64,000 nt of DNA from contig BRYA01000073.1 in the NCBI GenBank assembly GCA_030267965.1, positions 1,040 to 65,039 on the forward strand. The letters run 5' to 3'. The notes beneath the pieces were generated by a model. The model saw only the letters and a list, made by a program, of their open reading frames with translations. It was not told where the DNA came from and ran no database searches. This DNA comes from Triparma columacea (taxonomy: Eukaryota; Sar; Bolidophyceae; Parmales; Triparmaceae). Position numbers and translations under genes: made by a program. Shown in pieces: positions 21,228 to 32,273 of this stretch (positions within the stretch are counted from its first letter, which is position 1; each line of letters opens with the position of its first letter).

Positions 21228-23903
21228 ATGTATCTCTCCCCACTCCTCCTCCTCCTCTTCCTCTCCTTTCTCTCCCTCCCTACCCTAACCTGTTACACTG
21301 TCCCTCTCCATGTTGCCAGGTCTTCCCCCATCCAAAACAACCTCCAGGTAACCATCCCCCCCTCTGGTGAGCTCGGTAGCGGAGGCTATGGAGTGGTATT
21401 GGAGGGAGTTCTACACGGAGTGGGGGAGGAGGAGGGGGGTGGGGGGGAGGGGGGTGGGGGAGAGGCGGTGGCGGTCAAAATGGTCAGAGAGGACTGCCCG
21501 GAGAAGTGCATGGGGTACATGGAGGTGGAGAGGAAAATCAATGAGGAGATATGTTCCTGCTATCCCGCTGACCACCCTCACATAGTCCCATACCTCGGTA
21601 CCGTGCTTCCCCCCCCAACCTCTTCTCTCCCCACCCCTTACCCCGCATTGGTGTTCCGTAAGATCTCCGGCCCTGGTACCCTCAAGGACGTTTGCAAGGT
21701 CAGCCAGCTCGCCTACTTCTTCACCCCCGTATCCGGCAACGCCGTTCCCCTATCCCGGTCCCCCGACGCCCCAACACTCGACAGGCTACTAAGGCAGCTA
21801 CTTAAGTGCCTAGAACCACCCCATGGGGCGGGGATCGTACACAGGGACGTTAAACCGGAAAACATTATACTAGACTACGAGACAGCTACATTGAGACTCA
21901 TGGACTACGGATCTGCAGCAAGCTTCAAACCCGAGGGGGGTAGGTTTAACCCTTTCAGGAAGAAGCCGGTAGGTGAGACTGGTGAAAGATGGGGAAAAGC
22001 GCTGCTACGAGCAAGGACACTCGCTCGCAAGGACACTCGCTCGCAAGGACACTCGCTCGATGCACAAAATTAACCACCCCACTCCCCACTAACGCACCCC
22101 AATAACGCACCAACCCCTTCCGCGACTCGCTTCGCTCGCCGCCCGGTAGGTTTCAACCCTGAAAAGACTGCGATATCCCCCATCTTCGCAGCTCCTGAGA
22201 TGTTCATAGACCCAGACGACTCGCCTCTGTCGTTCGACGTGTTCTCCGTAGGATTCCTCTTCCTTACCTACGTGTTCAACCTCGCCCACGACGAGAAGCT
22301 CATGTCGTCCTTCCGCCAGCAGCTGTCAGACTCGGGCTTCGACCTTAACAATTGGCTAGCGGGGCAGCTGGCCAGCACGATACTCAGCAAGAGCGTCATC
22401 GAGGGACTGGGGTACATGAAAACGAGCAACGCGGGACCGTGGAAACTATGCGGGAGAATGATATGTAAGGACCATAGGAAACGACCTAGCATTGCAGAGT
22501 GTCTGGAGGAGGTCCAAGGTTGGTCAAGCTCGTATGACTTGTCAACGACAGGGTTCCAGGTCCAGCAGCAGCAGTCCCTTCACGCGGCTTTCATGTCGAC
22601 GGTTATGGGGGAGGAGACGATCGAAGATGACGGGAGCGGTAGGATGGAGGAGGAGTGCGCCATCCCTGTGGACGAGTTGTCAAAGGATTCCACTAGCCTA
22701 ATAACCCATTTCCGTAAGAGGGAGCCGCTGGGCCTTATCCTCGAGGAGGACACCCTCAGCTACTCCGGCGTGTTTGTGAAGTCTGTAGTCCCAAGGGGTC
22801 AGGCAGACAGGATGAAACGCATCAGGCCTGGGGACACACTCGTCAGGGTGGGGGCGCAAAGGGTAGCGACGTACGAGAAGGCCGTCAAACTCATTGAAAA
22901 CCAACCGGGGAACATCATCAGCCTGAGCTTTGAGAGGATGCCTGGGAGCGACCCTGACGTTGGGGTCCTGGACATTGTGGGAGGGTACGGGGAGACAAAG
23001 TATAGGAGTACCAACCAGAGAATAGGCAGCTATACAGACAAGGGCCGGCGTCAGCACAACGAGGACCGCGTAATCCGTCGCGCTTACGGTGGTACCTCCT
23101 CCACCGTTTGCCTCGCCGGCGTGTTTGACGGTCACGGCGGCGATTCCGCCTCAGAGTTCGCCTCCAGCTCGTTCCTCCAGCAGTTGGAGGCCGTCTACAA
23201 GAACCCTGAGCTGCACGAAGAAGGGGACGACGACGGGGACGTCATGAAGAAGGCGTGGGGGGGGATTTGCGAACAGTGGGTGGAAGGATGTGAGGTTGAC
23301 GACGAGGAGTGCGGGGCGGAGTACGACAGCCTTTACGGGGTCGTTAAAGGCTTCATGGGATCACGTGACGTGCCGAGCGGCACAACCGCAAGCCTTGGAT
23401 TGGTGAACGCAGAGGGTGAGATCTTCCTCCTCAACTGCGGCGACTCTAGGTCCGTCACTTACTCCCCTTCCGGGGAGGTCAAGATGAGGACGGTCGACCA
23501 TAGGCCGGACGACGAGAGGGAGGTCGAACGGCTGGTCAATGGGGGCTTCGACAGACCAGAGTGCAGCGCCGGGGGGAACGCTAGGATCAACGTGCCCTTC
23601 AAGAACGACGTGTACCAGTACGGGGTCAGCAGGAGCCTGGAGAGCGGGAAGCCTATAATCGAGGCGGGGATATCGAACGAGGCGGAGGTCTTCTCAGGTC
23701 AGGGCTCCCAGGGGGACTTTGTGATCTCAGCTACGGATGGTTTCTGGGACGTCTTCGATAACAATAACGCGGGGTATTACTGCTCGCAGCTGCTGAAGGA
23801 TAAGATCAAGAGCCTCGACGAGATCGCGGCGGCTCTGGGGACGGAGGCGATCAGGTTGGGGAGCACTGACAATGTCAGTGTGGTTGTTATCCTCGTTAAG
23901 TGA
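21228..23903 (+). CDS. Secreted/organellar protein kinase-PDZ-PP2C phosphatase fusion
   Basis: Exons 21228-21972 and 22150-23903 join in phase 1 (832 residues). The N-terminus is a strong signal peptide (LLLLLFLSFLSLPTLTC). The kinase domain follows: GSGGYGVV (~50-57), VAVK with K84, HRDVKPENI (~205), DYG in place of DFG, then APEM just after the junction. A PDZ domain at ~439-515 contains GLILEE and IRPGDTLVRV. A PP2C domain fills ~536-832: RRQHNED, VFDGHGGDSA, GTTASLGL, NCGDSRSV, SATDGFWDVF, STDNVSVVV. Metal-binding aspartates of PP2C are present, so the phosphatase looks active. Opposing kinase and phosphatase activities in one protein suggest a self-limiting switch. The targeting compartment is unknown. 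Confidence 0.8.
22011..22058 (+). repeat. 16 bp unit repeated three times within intron
   Basis: GCAAGGACACTCGCTC is repeated three times head to tail inside the single intron of the kinase-PDZ-PP2C gene. Confidence 0.9.
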
Positions 23904-24053
23904 AGGGAGAAAACGAAGGGGAAGGGGCATCGAGGTGGATTATATGTTGTTTTGTGCTAATGATGTAAGCAGAAGTTTGTTAAACGAACGCAACAGGCTT
24001 GCACGTAACGAAAAGGGCATATTTTGGGTTTCCGAAACCTGGGGGAGGATCGT

Positions 24054-24706
24054 TTATAACTCCTCCGTCTCCCCCTCCTCCTCCCCCTCCGTATTCCCTA
24101 GTCCTTCCTCCCCTAGTCCACCCTCCCTTCCACTCCGTACTGCGTATTTCTCAACTCGTTCCAAGAACCTATCGTCTCCACTCTTCTTCGCCATATCCCT
24201 CAGTTCCTCTAAGGAGTAATCAGCGAAGTTTATGGTACCGGAAGGGATTGAGGGGGGGACGGAATTTACGTAATATCCTTCGCCATAGAAGTTTCTGGTA
24301 TATATACCTAACCCTAAATTGACGTAGAATTTCCAGAATAGGAGGGTTAGGAATAAGAGGAATATACCAGCGTAGGGAAGGAGCTTCGTGCACTGGAATG
24401 GTGGGGGGAGTTTGAAGAGTTGAGGGAGGGGGTTAGAGGAAATATAGTGGAACTTTACATGTGGTTGGAATATTCCAACATATTCCACCCCCACACACAC
24501 CCTAGCACTCCTTCAATCGTATTCTCTCCCGTCCTCAAAGCTGTGTCCTCCTCCACAACTTGGCCTCGCGTTTGTCTCACCTGCTCGATGGACTGTTTCT
24601 CTGCCTGACGTCGAGTCTTCTTCTGCTCCTGTGTCTCCTTGCCCTTCTTCCTGCGTTTTGCGTGGGTACCAACGCTTGAACCCCTTGTTTTAAATGATTT
24701 AGCCAT
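24054..24706 (-). CDS. Small single-pass membrane protein
   Basis: Exons 24706-24581 and 24392-24054 join in phase 0 (donor GAGCAG|GTGAGA, acceptor CATTCCAG|TGC), giving 154 residues. The first 42 residues are very basic (AKRRKKGKETQEQKKTRRQ). A single transmembrane segment follows (YAGIFLLFLTLLFWKFYV, ~50-68). The rest is soluble with an acidic tail (GEEEGETEEL). No family is recognised. A protein anchored with a basic N-terminal face would fit organelle or ER membranes. Confidence 0.65.
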
Positions 24707-25176
24707 TTTCTGGGGAGATGACGGGCGCTTGTTAGTGGTGAACAAAAGGAATATGTGGTTTAAAGTTAGGACAGTGGGTAGATGAGGGGAATTTAGGGGT
24801 CGTTATCCCAAGTGCTGTCGAGAGAGATTCAAGTGAGAGAAATTCTTCCCTAACCCTCATCAATGCGTTGTATAAATGAGTAAATAGCAATATAAACGCA
24901 CGATGTTGGACTGAAACACTCCATCCTGTACAATAAACAACAATACACGCCCTCACAGTGTCTCAAAGGGACTCAAATAATTCCTCTCAGATTTATTTAT
25001 CTGACCTTTTCCCCACTAGCAAGATCTGCTTTGCTTTGTTGTAACTGCAGTTGTTCGGGGAGGGTATTACTTTTGAGAGTCCTCTTCTCATCAACTTTCG
25101 TGGCCTTAGTTGCATTTTTGAATCTTCGTTCGGCCTATTTAGTGCTAATTTGTCTCTTCTCTCCGAAAGATTCTCG
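24707..25176. promoter_or_regulatory. Divergent spacer, nothing specific seen
   Basis: The 470 bp between two outward-facing starts has no supported gene. The frame before the NADH dehydrogenase ATG stays open back to 25051 but contains no earlier ATG. The region probably contains both promoters. Confidence 0.35.
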
Positions 25177-26735
25177 ATGATTTCCTACTTCTCCCACACC
25201 TCCTTCCGGAGATCCGCCTTCCTTCAAACGAGACAATTTGTAGTGCAGTCTCGTTCTGATGGACCACGCGTGGTTGTTCTCGGATCAGGCTGGGGTGGGT
25301 TCAACATAGCGAGGTGAGATGGCAATCTCAAGAAATGGTTGCTACTCCACGCAAGATGTCTCATCCCTCCCTACCCCTCTCTCCCTCAGCTCCTTCCCAA
25401 TGGACTCCCACTCCTCTGCAACCCTGGAGCTGATATCACCATCCAATCATTTTACCTTCACCCCTCTCATTCCGTCGACCGCAGTCGGAACTTTGGAGTT
25501 CAGGGCGATCCAAGAGTGTGTTCGCACCCTTCCCTCCGTCAAGGTGAGGAGAGTGCATCGAAAGAAGGCACCAAGCCTCCTCATGTACTACTACTACAAC
25601 TAATGCACCGCTTCGCTCACCGCTTCGCTCACTGCAGCAATATTACCAAGCAAAGTGCGAGGAGATAGACTTCGAAGCTCAGACCGTAACGTGCTGCGGC
25701 TTGTGGGATAAGGAGATCTTCACCATCCCCTACGACAAACTGGTCCTCGCTCAGGGGGTTAAGACGAACACTTTCAACACCCCAAATGTAGCGGAGAGGG
25801 AAGGGATTGAGGTGTTCTTCCTGAAGAACCTGCATCACGCGAGGGGAATAAGAAACCGTACGATTGAAATGTTCGAGATCGCTGCTCTACCTGATACCTC
25901 TCACAAGGAGAGGAAACGCTTGCTTTCTTTCATCATCGTCGGGGGCGGCCCAACCAGTTGCGAGTATGCGTCCGAACTCCACGACTTCCTCACACACGAC
26001 CTCATCCGCCTTTACCCTGACCTGTCGGAGTACGTGAGCATAACTTTAATTGAGGCCGGGCCTTCTCTCCTGGGGCCATTCGAGGCTAACTTGAGAGGGT
26101 ATGTGGAGAGGCTCTTCCGCAGGAGGAACATTGACGTGAGGACCGGGATCGCAGTGACAGCGGTGGAGCCTTTCAGGGACCCGACCTACAAGCATGAGGC
26201 GTCCAAGGCTATTCTGAGCGATGGGAAAGAGATCGAGTTCGGAACGATGGTTTGGTCGGCCGGCCTTGAACCTGTCAAAATCACTGCGAAGCTTGATGTC
26301 GAGAAGAGCCAGGGTCGCATCGTGACGGACAAGTACCTTCGAGTGAAGGGGCAGGAGGGCAAAGTTTGGGCGATTGGCGACTGCAGCACTATTGAAGGCG
26401 GCGCGCTGCCTCAGCTTGCCCAGGTGGCACAGCAGCAGGCAAAGTACCTGGCCCCGGTGGTGGCGGGAGAAAAGGGAGAGACGGATAAACCATTCAGCTT
26501 CTTCTCCCTCGGGTCGATGGCGTCGCTGGGAGACGGTAAGGGAATATACGACGGGTCTCACGTCGGCAATCCCCACGGTCTTGAGGGAATGCTTCCGAAC
26601 CTCAAGGGTTTGGCTGCGTGGATGGCGTGGCGCTCAGCCTACTGGGGGAAGCAGGTGTCGACGGCCAATAAACTCCTAATCCCCATGTATTGGTTCAAGT
26701 CTTGGGCCTTCGGGAGGGACATCAGCAGGTTTTAG
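25177..26735 (+). CDS. Type II (alternative) NADH dehydrogenase
   Basis: Exons 25177-25313, 25390-25543 and 25638-26735 give 462 residues. The enzyme oxidises NADH and reduces quinone without proton pumping at the mitochondrial inner membrane. Two dinucleotide folds are visible: GSGWGG (~36-41) for FAD and [10 protein letters not shown] (~200) for NADH. NDH-2 hallmarks [19 protein letters not shown] and [12 protein letters not shown] are present, as is the C-terminal amphipathic tail ([13 protein letters not shown]). The N-terminus ([15 protein letters not shown]) looks like a mitochondrial presequence. No EF-hand insert is seen. The second intron carries two CGCTTCGCTCAC units just before its acceptor. 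Confidence 0.88.
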
Positions 26736-26824
26736 GTCTGTTACGATGCTATCTTACTGTCTACAATCACAAAAAAACATGCTCATTAAACCAAAAAAGA
26801 TAACAACAAATATACTTTTGCACC

Positions 26825-27688
26825 TCACATCTCCGCTAATGCCAACTCCTTGAGGCTCTTCTTACTCTTGACCCTCTTCAGCTCCTTCTTTCCCTCCTTC
26901 GTCCCCCTCCATTTCTTCTCCACCTCCGTGTTCTTCTCCTTGACGAAGTCCAACAGCCTCCTAGTGTTGGCGTCGCTCGGCTTACTTGTTTTTCTTCTGT
27001 AGCTCACGTTCATCCCGTGGTCTCGTTGGATGTTCTGCAGAAGCACAGCGTCTGATTTTAGGGCAGTGAACTTTGTCTCCAGAATGGTCTCGGGCTTCGC
27101 ATTCACTGGGACGCCCCTGTACATAGATCCGAGTCTAACTTTTTTTTCGGGCGATGGAGTCCACGCCACTAGCCTTTCCTGTCTGGTCTTTCTCCGCTCT
27201 CTCCCCGGGGAGGATTTGGCCCTTTCGTTCGTTAACTCCTTTGTTGCCCCACCAACCTCAGCCTGCACGGTCTTGGCAGCCCCTTTTAAAAGCGCCTCAA
27301 CGTCATGGTCCACTAGGGCTACTTGCAAAGCGTGCATGGCCCCATCCAACTGCTCCTCATGCCCTCCCTCATCCTCATTCTCAAGCTCTATCCCCCCCTT
27401 TACCCCTTCTCCTCCTTCAAATGCAACCGACTTCGCTACAGCCGCTTTCGCCTTCACACCCCCCACTCTCCTTTTTGTCTTCATGAACATGTCAACAGCA
27501 TGCTGGAGCCCTGATGCTGCTGTCACCACCCCGGAAACCTTTCGCCTCTCGGTGGTATATTCTTTCTCAACCCTTGTGCCCTCTTCTTTAGCTTTCTTCT
27601 CTTCCTCCTCTTTCGCTTTTTTCTCTCGTCTCTCCTTTGCTTCGAGCTTCTTTCTTCGTTCTATCCTTGCAGCATCTTCGTCGCTCAT
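26825..27688 (-). CDS. Charged coiled-coil-like protein, unknown
   Basis: This is a single exon of 287 residues from a clear ATG. The first ~50 residues are almost entirely Lys/Arg/Glu (RREKKAKEEEEKKAKEE), a probable single alpha helix or coiled coil. The centre is mixed, and the C-terminus is basic (KRVKSKKSLKELALAEM). A positively charged central patch (GRERRKTRQERLVAWTP) precedes a short conserved-looking block (GSMYRGVPVNAK). No catalytic motif or known family is recognised. It is divergent from the TPR gene, with 140 bp between starts. Confidence 0.65.
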   Translation of the reverse strand: MSDEDAARIERRKKLEAKERREKKAKEEEEKKAKEEGTRVEKEYTTERRKVSGVVTAASGLQHAVDMFMKTKRRVGGVKAKAAVAKSVAFEGGEGVKGGIELENEDEGGHEEQLDGAMHALQVALVDHDVEALLKGAAKTVQAEVGGATKELTNERAKSSPGRERRKTRQERLVAWTPSPEKKVRLGSMYRGVPVNAKPETILETKFTALKSDAVLLQNIQRDHGMNVSYRRKTSKPSDANTRRLLDFVKEKNTEVEKKWRGTKEGKKELKRVKSKKSLKELALAEM

Positions 27689-27828
27689 TTTCCAAGGTAA
27701 TGATTAGTGTGTTAAAATCGCGCAGCGAGCGAAATAGGATCTCAAACTCTCGTTTTGCACTGCCAAAACCTCAAAAAAATTGCTCCACTGAAAGCTGTTA
27801 AATAAGACCAAGACTTCATCCTACCGCC

Positions 27829-30565
27829 ATGGACCCAAGCTCTCTGGCCAAACTGGTAGCCGAGCAGGCACAGGTCATCAAGCAGTTGAAGCTGGAAAGA
27901 GAAACGGCTTCGCAGACACTAAAGGAGGAAATATTGAGCTCCCTGAGGCACGACCTTCGTCCAAAGAGGAGGAAGAAGAAGGGTAGGAAAGCTATAAATC
28001 GGAGTTTGGAAGAGTCTTACTCTGATATTGAGGTTGATTACGACGATGACGGAGAGGAATACTTGGACGAATCGTCTCTTGTTTCCAGTTCCTCAAAGAC
28101 AAATAGCATGATTGTCCGTTCCTCCTCCACAAACAACATGACGGGTAGAAGCGTCGGGAGATCGGGTTTGAGCTCGACAACAGGGAGGAAAGTTATGAAG
28201 AGGGCGCCGTCCAGTGGCTCGGCGAGTGTAACTACCAGCGTGACACAGAACAGGTAAGTTGGTCCTCGGCCCTTGCTTGTAACCTCTCACTGTCTGTCGA
28301 CTGGTCCTAACCTCCTCAACCCCACCCCACAGATCAATAGACGCACTTATAGAGTCCCCCTTTAATGCCCCTGTGAAGAATCAGGATACCACCATGGTTT
28401 TAAAGAAAAATAGCAAACTCGCAAAAACGAAGAAAAAAACCATCACACTTGATCGCGACAGAACGGTTCCTCTATCTCCGACCTCGACCTCCCCAACAAC
28501 AACAATGACGCAGCAAGCTGAGCGCGAGCCGTCCCTTGATGCTTCTACCATGCGTTTCCTTCAAAAATCTGCAATGATGGTCAATGATGCAACCGGCAGG
28601 GATGCTAATTCTATCATGGCGAGCACCTTCAGCAAACCTCTTCCTGTTCCCAAAAAGCAATCGTCAAAGAAGAAAAAGAAGCAGCTGCAACAGGCAATGG
28701 ACGGAGCGGTAACCTCCGACTCCCTGGTAACGACATCCTCATCAATAATGAACCCCTCTTCCACGACAGTTCCTGGTTCACGCTCCATCACTTTCTCAGC
28801 CACCACGAACGAACAAAGCGAAGCAACTCTCCCCAATGTCACCGGTGCGACCTCGCGGTCTCCTTCAAGGGTGGGCACGGGTAGGATGAGCACAGCCGGG
28901 AGGAGTAGCAGGGGCGGTGCTAGGCCGAGGACGGTCGGGCCCAGTAGTGTGGCCACTGTGAGGAGCGAGGCCGAATCTCTCGGAAGGAAGCTCCTCGGGC
29001 CCCTAAATTTGGATGGAGGTGACACACGAAAGGCCCCTCTCCCTGTGGTTTTGCAGGAAAACGAATGGGAGAACGAGCTCGCGCGAAACATCCTCTCTCT
29101 GTACTCCAACCAGGTTATACAACAGATCAAGACCAAGAGGGAAGAGGAGGCCGAGGCGGGGAAGAGGAAGACGAGGAAAATGAGGAGGATAAAGGAGCTG
29201 AAGCAGCAGGGTTTGCAAGACTCCGAGATTGACGAAATAATTCGCACGGAGAGGTTCTCTAAAAAGACGAGAACGACCAGGAGCACGCGGAAATCTACCC
29301 GCGCTACCTCGTCGTCGACGATACTTTCCCGCGCCGGGACGGCAAAGTCCGCGTCAATGGGAGACGCAGCTGCTTCCGTTTTGGATGGTCTTCTGAAGGA
29401 AACTGAGGGTATGTTAGATGATGAAAGCCTGCCGGCTTCACCTTCGAAGTCGAGGGGCGGAACGAGAGGGGGCAGGGGGGCGAGGGGCACTAAGGGGAGC
29501 AGTGCTACCACCACCACTGGCATTTCAACGTCTCCCTCTGCCAAGGATAAGGTTGGAATGACCACGGGGGAAGGGAAGATTGTTGCCCCAGTCCGTCCCA
29601 AGATGATATGGTACGGAGGAACCGGCGCCATCAGAGCTGAATGGGGGGCGCTTGTGGAGTTCACTAAGAATGACAATTTGAGGAAGGAATTGGAGAGCCT
29701 AAAGGAAAAGGGACGGTACACGACTTATATAGCGACTGTCGAAGGTTTACTTGCGGCTTCGATGAGAGCTCAGGCAGACATGCAGACGACCGAGCTAATG
29801 GAGAGGCTGTACCGCCAAATGGTTGTCACCTGCATTGCTTTTGGGGTCAGATGTTTGGAGCAGAAGAAGTACCCGCAGTCTCTTGAGCTGCTCGAGAAGG
29901 CCAACGACCTGGCAGGATACGAAGATGTCCTCGCCCACCATATTGCGGTAGAGTTAAAAGGTGAGAATCGGAATCGAGAATCGAATATTGCGTTGCCTTT
30001 GCCCATTTCTTTCTCCATTCATACCCCCTCACCAACATCACCCCGCCCCCTAGGTTTCGTGAACGACGCCTTCGCCCATTACTACATCCGCCGCAACAAG
30101 CCCTCCGCCGCTTTGCAGTACATAACTTCTGCCATAAAGACCCACACGAAGCGTCGCGACTACCCCCACGTGGCCAAGTGCACCCTTCACTGTGCTTACA
30201 TCCTCAGCAAGCTTGAGAGGCATGATGAAGCCATCAGGTGCATGGGTCAGGTCCTGTCCCTCGTCGACGACGGCCTTCTCGACGTGAGCAGCTCAAACGC
30301 GCAGAGCCTTCTACTGGTCGCCGTGGCGTATCACAACATCGCAGTGGAGCAGCTGATCCTCAGGCACGTAAGCGAGGCGTGCGTGTCAAGTCAAAACGCG
30401 AGGAGGCTGGCGAGGCTTTGCCTGAGCTATTCAAACAAGTTCCTACCTCTGTTCGAAGCAACACACGTGGCGGCGCTGAAGGAACTGGCGGCGAGCGTGA
30501 GGCACAAGCACAGCGATGATCAACACCAGATCTTTAGCAAGCTTGCGGCCGGGTTATACTCTTAG
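27829..30565 (+). CDS. TPR-containing protein with N-terminal coiled coil
   Basis: Exons 27829-28253, 28333-29960 and 30054-30565 give 854 residues. Residues 1-45 form a coiled coil (QAQVIKQLKLERETASQTLK). Residues ~45-400 are Ser/Thr/Arg-rich and low complexity. A short charged helix region follows (RKTRKMRRIKELKQQ). TPR-like helices occupy ~500-854 (ALQYITSAIKTHTKRRDYP, AVAYHNIAVEQLI). The third intron (29961-30053) is 93 nt, GT-AG with a pyrimidine tract, in frame and stop-free, so a retained-intron form would add 31 residues. The gene may be a scaffold, but no family was assigned. Confidence 0.75.
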
Positions 30566-30632
30566 CAGGGTTGTTATAACAAAGAAAAAAATCCATTTGT
30601 TTTTATTCGTGTGCCTTCTCGAAAAGGAGGAG

Positions 30633-32063
30633 TTATTTTATCAGCTCGCTGATGACTCTGGCCGCCTCCTCGATGTCTTCCATCGAAACATCCTTGTGAG
30701 CGGCCAGCCTGCACTGCGTTCCCCCAGAGTACCCCCCTCCGAAAAGAATGCCCTGTTTCTCAGCTTCGCCAACAATCTCATCCAAGCTGGTTTTCGAGTC
30801 ATCAGGCAACCCAAAGAAGAACAGATTCGTCTCTGGTTCCCTGTTGACGATATACCCGGCCTTGGACAGCACCTTCGAAAGGTACATTGCTTTTTGGTGG
30901 TCCTCCGCAAGCCTCTCTACATTGTTTTCGATTGCGTAAATCCCCGCCGCTGCGATGACCCCTGCCTGCCTCATGCCCCCCCCACAGGCTTTCCTCTGCC
31001 TCCTTGCTCGGTATATTAGCTCCTCCGAGCCTACGAGTACGGAACCAACTGGTGAGCCGAGACCTTTTGAAAGGCATATAGATACCGAGGAGGCGTTCTC
31101 ACAGAGATCCTTTGGCGAAGTGTTGAGGGCTACGCAGGCGTTGAATATCCTCGCCCCGTCAATGTGCAGGGGAAGGGCGTGCTCAGAAGCCAGCTTGGTG
31201 CCGAGGGCGTCGACGTACGACTTGGGGATGGGGACACCGCCGAGGACATTATGGGTGTTCTCTATGGCGACGACGTCGGTGCGGGGGTAGTGGGGGTCGT
31301 CTTCACGAATGGACTTTATTATCTGAGGGAGGGAGGGAAGTTGGGGTGAGGGGGGAGGGTGGTTAAGATCGTGAGCGATGAGTTCCATTAATGTTGTTTG
31401 TTTTCCCGTTCTCTGTTTATCTTGCTCTCTTGTTCTCACCTCGTCTATTGGTAGCGTCGCATCGTCATTCTCTCTGATTTGCCTTGAGTGGATCGAACCC
31501 AGGGTGGACAAATTCCCGTGTTCGTAAAGACAGAGGTGAGACGAGCGGCCCAGGATGATTTCAGAGCCTCTTCCGTGGCAATGAGCCATAATTCCGCAGA
31601 GGTTGGACATGGTGCCAGTGGGGAAGAAGAGGCCAGAGGATTTACCAAACATTTTGGCAAGCTTGGTTTCTAGCTCAATGATAGTAGGATCCTGTGTCGG
31701 AATTCGGAGTCAGCGTGCGAAAGTAATCTTTGTGTTTGAGCTCAATCTCTCAGACCAACTCTCGACATCCTCACCTCATTCAAAACATCATCACCTACGG
31801 GAGCTTTCATTATAGCACTCATCATCGACATGCATGGTCTCGTTACGGTATCTGAGCGAAGATCTCTGTGGAGATGGGAAGGTTATTTAGTTGAATAATC
31901 GACACAAATTAATTAGAAATCGACGAGGGAAAATTGGATGAGAAGAATTTAGAGCCTTAGAGGATTATGATGCTACGCGCAGCACTTACACTGTTCTCAA
32001 AGGCGCCGAAGATGACACAAAACGTCGAGGGAAACGAGGAATGGTTCGCGAAAGGAATTTCAT
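30633..32063 (-). CDS. Low-specificity L-threonine aldolase, mitochondrial form
   Basis: Exons 32063-31990, 31865-31775, 31691-31440 and 31322-30633 give 368 residues. The PLP-dependent enzyme cleaves threonine to glycine and acetaldehyde. Family motifs appear in order: DLRSDTVTRP, APVGDDVLNEDPT, FFPTGTMSN, IENTHNVLGG, HIDGARIFNA, and CLSKGLGSPVGS with the PLP lysine at ~225. Exon 1 is a basic, Ser-rich presequence (MKFLSRTIPRFPRRF) that indicates mitochondrial import. The third intron (31323-31439) is 117 nt, in frame and stop-free. A degraded copy of exon 1 lies at 55051-55152. Confidence 0.88.
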
Positions 32064-32273
32064 TTTGAGGGAGAAAATTAGAAATTTGGATCTGGAATAA
32101 TAATAAAATTAGGGGATGGCAGCGAACGCAACGAAAGCGATTTGAAGGAATGCGCTTATTTGCTCTCTTGTGAAATATGTTTTTGTTATTTAAGCTCTGG
32201 CTGCCTCTATTCTAATTCTCAGCCTCCAGTAGTCCTTCCCCTTTCCCTTCCCCTTTCCCACGCAACACCCCCC

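Noticed and set aside
22011..22058. Three evenly spaced repeats resembling a minimal CRISPR array
   Set aside because: The units are directly adjacent without spacers, lie in an intron and the genome is eukaryotic; this is a simple tandem repeat.
24455..24745. Separate 96-residue protein starting at 24745
   Set aside because: The start codon would be TTG and a clear donor joins its first part to the downstream transmembrane exon.
28561..29721. Minus-strand frame of 386 residues
   Set aside because: Antisense to the TPR gene, with serine/leucine-rich low-complexity sequence and no domain.
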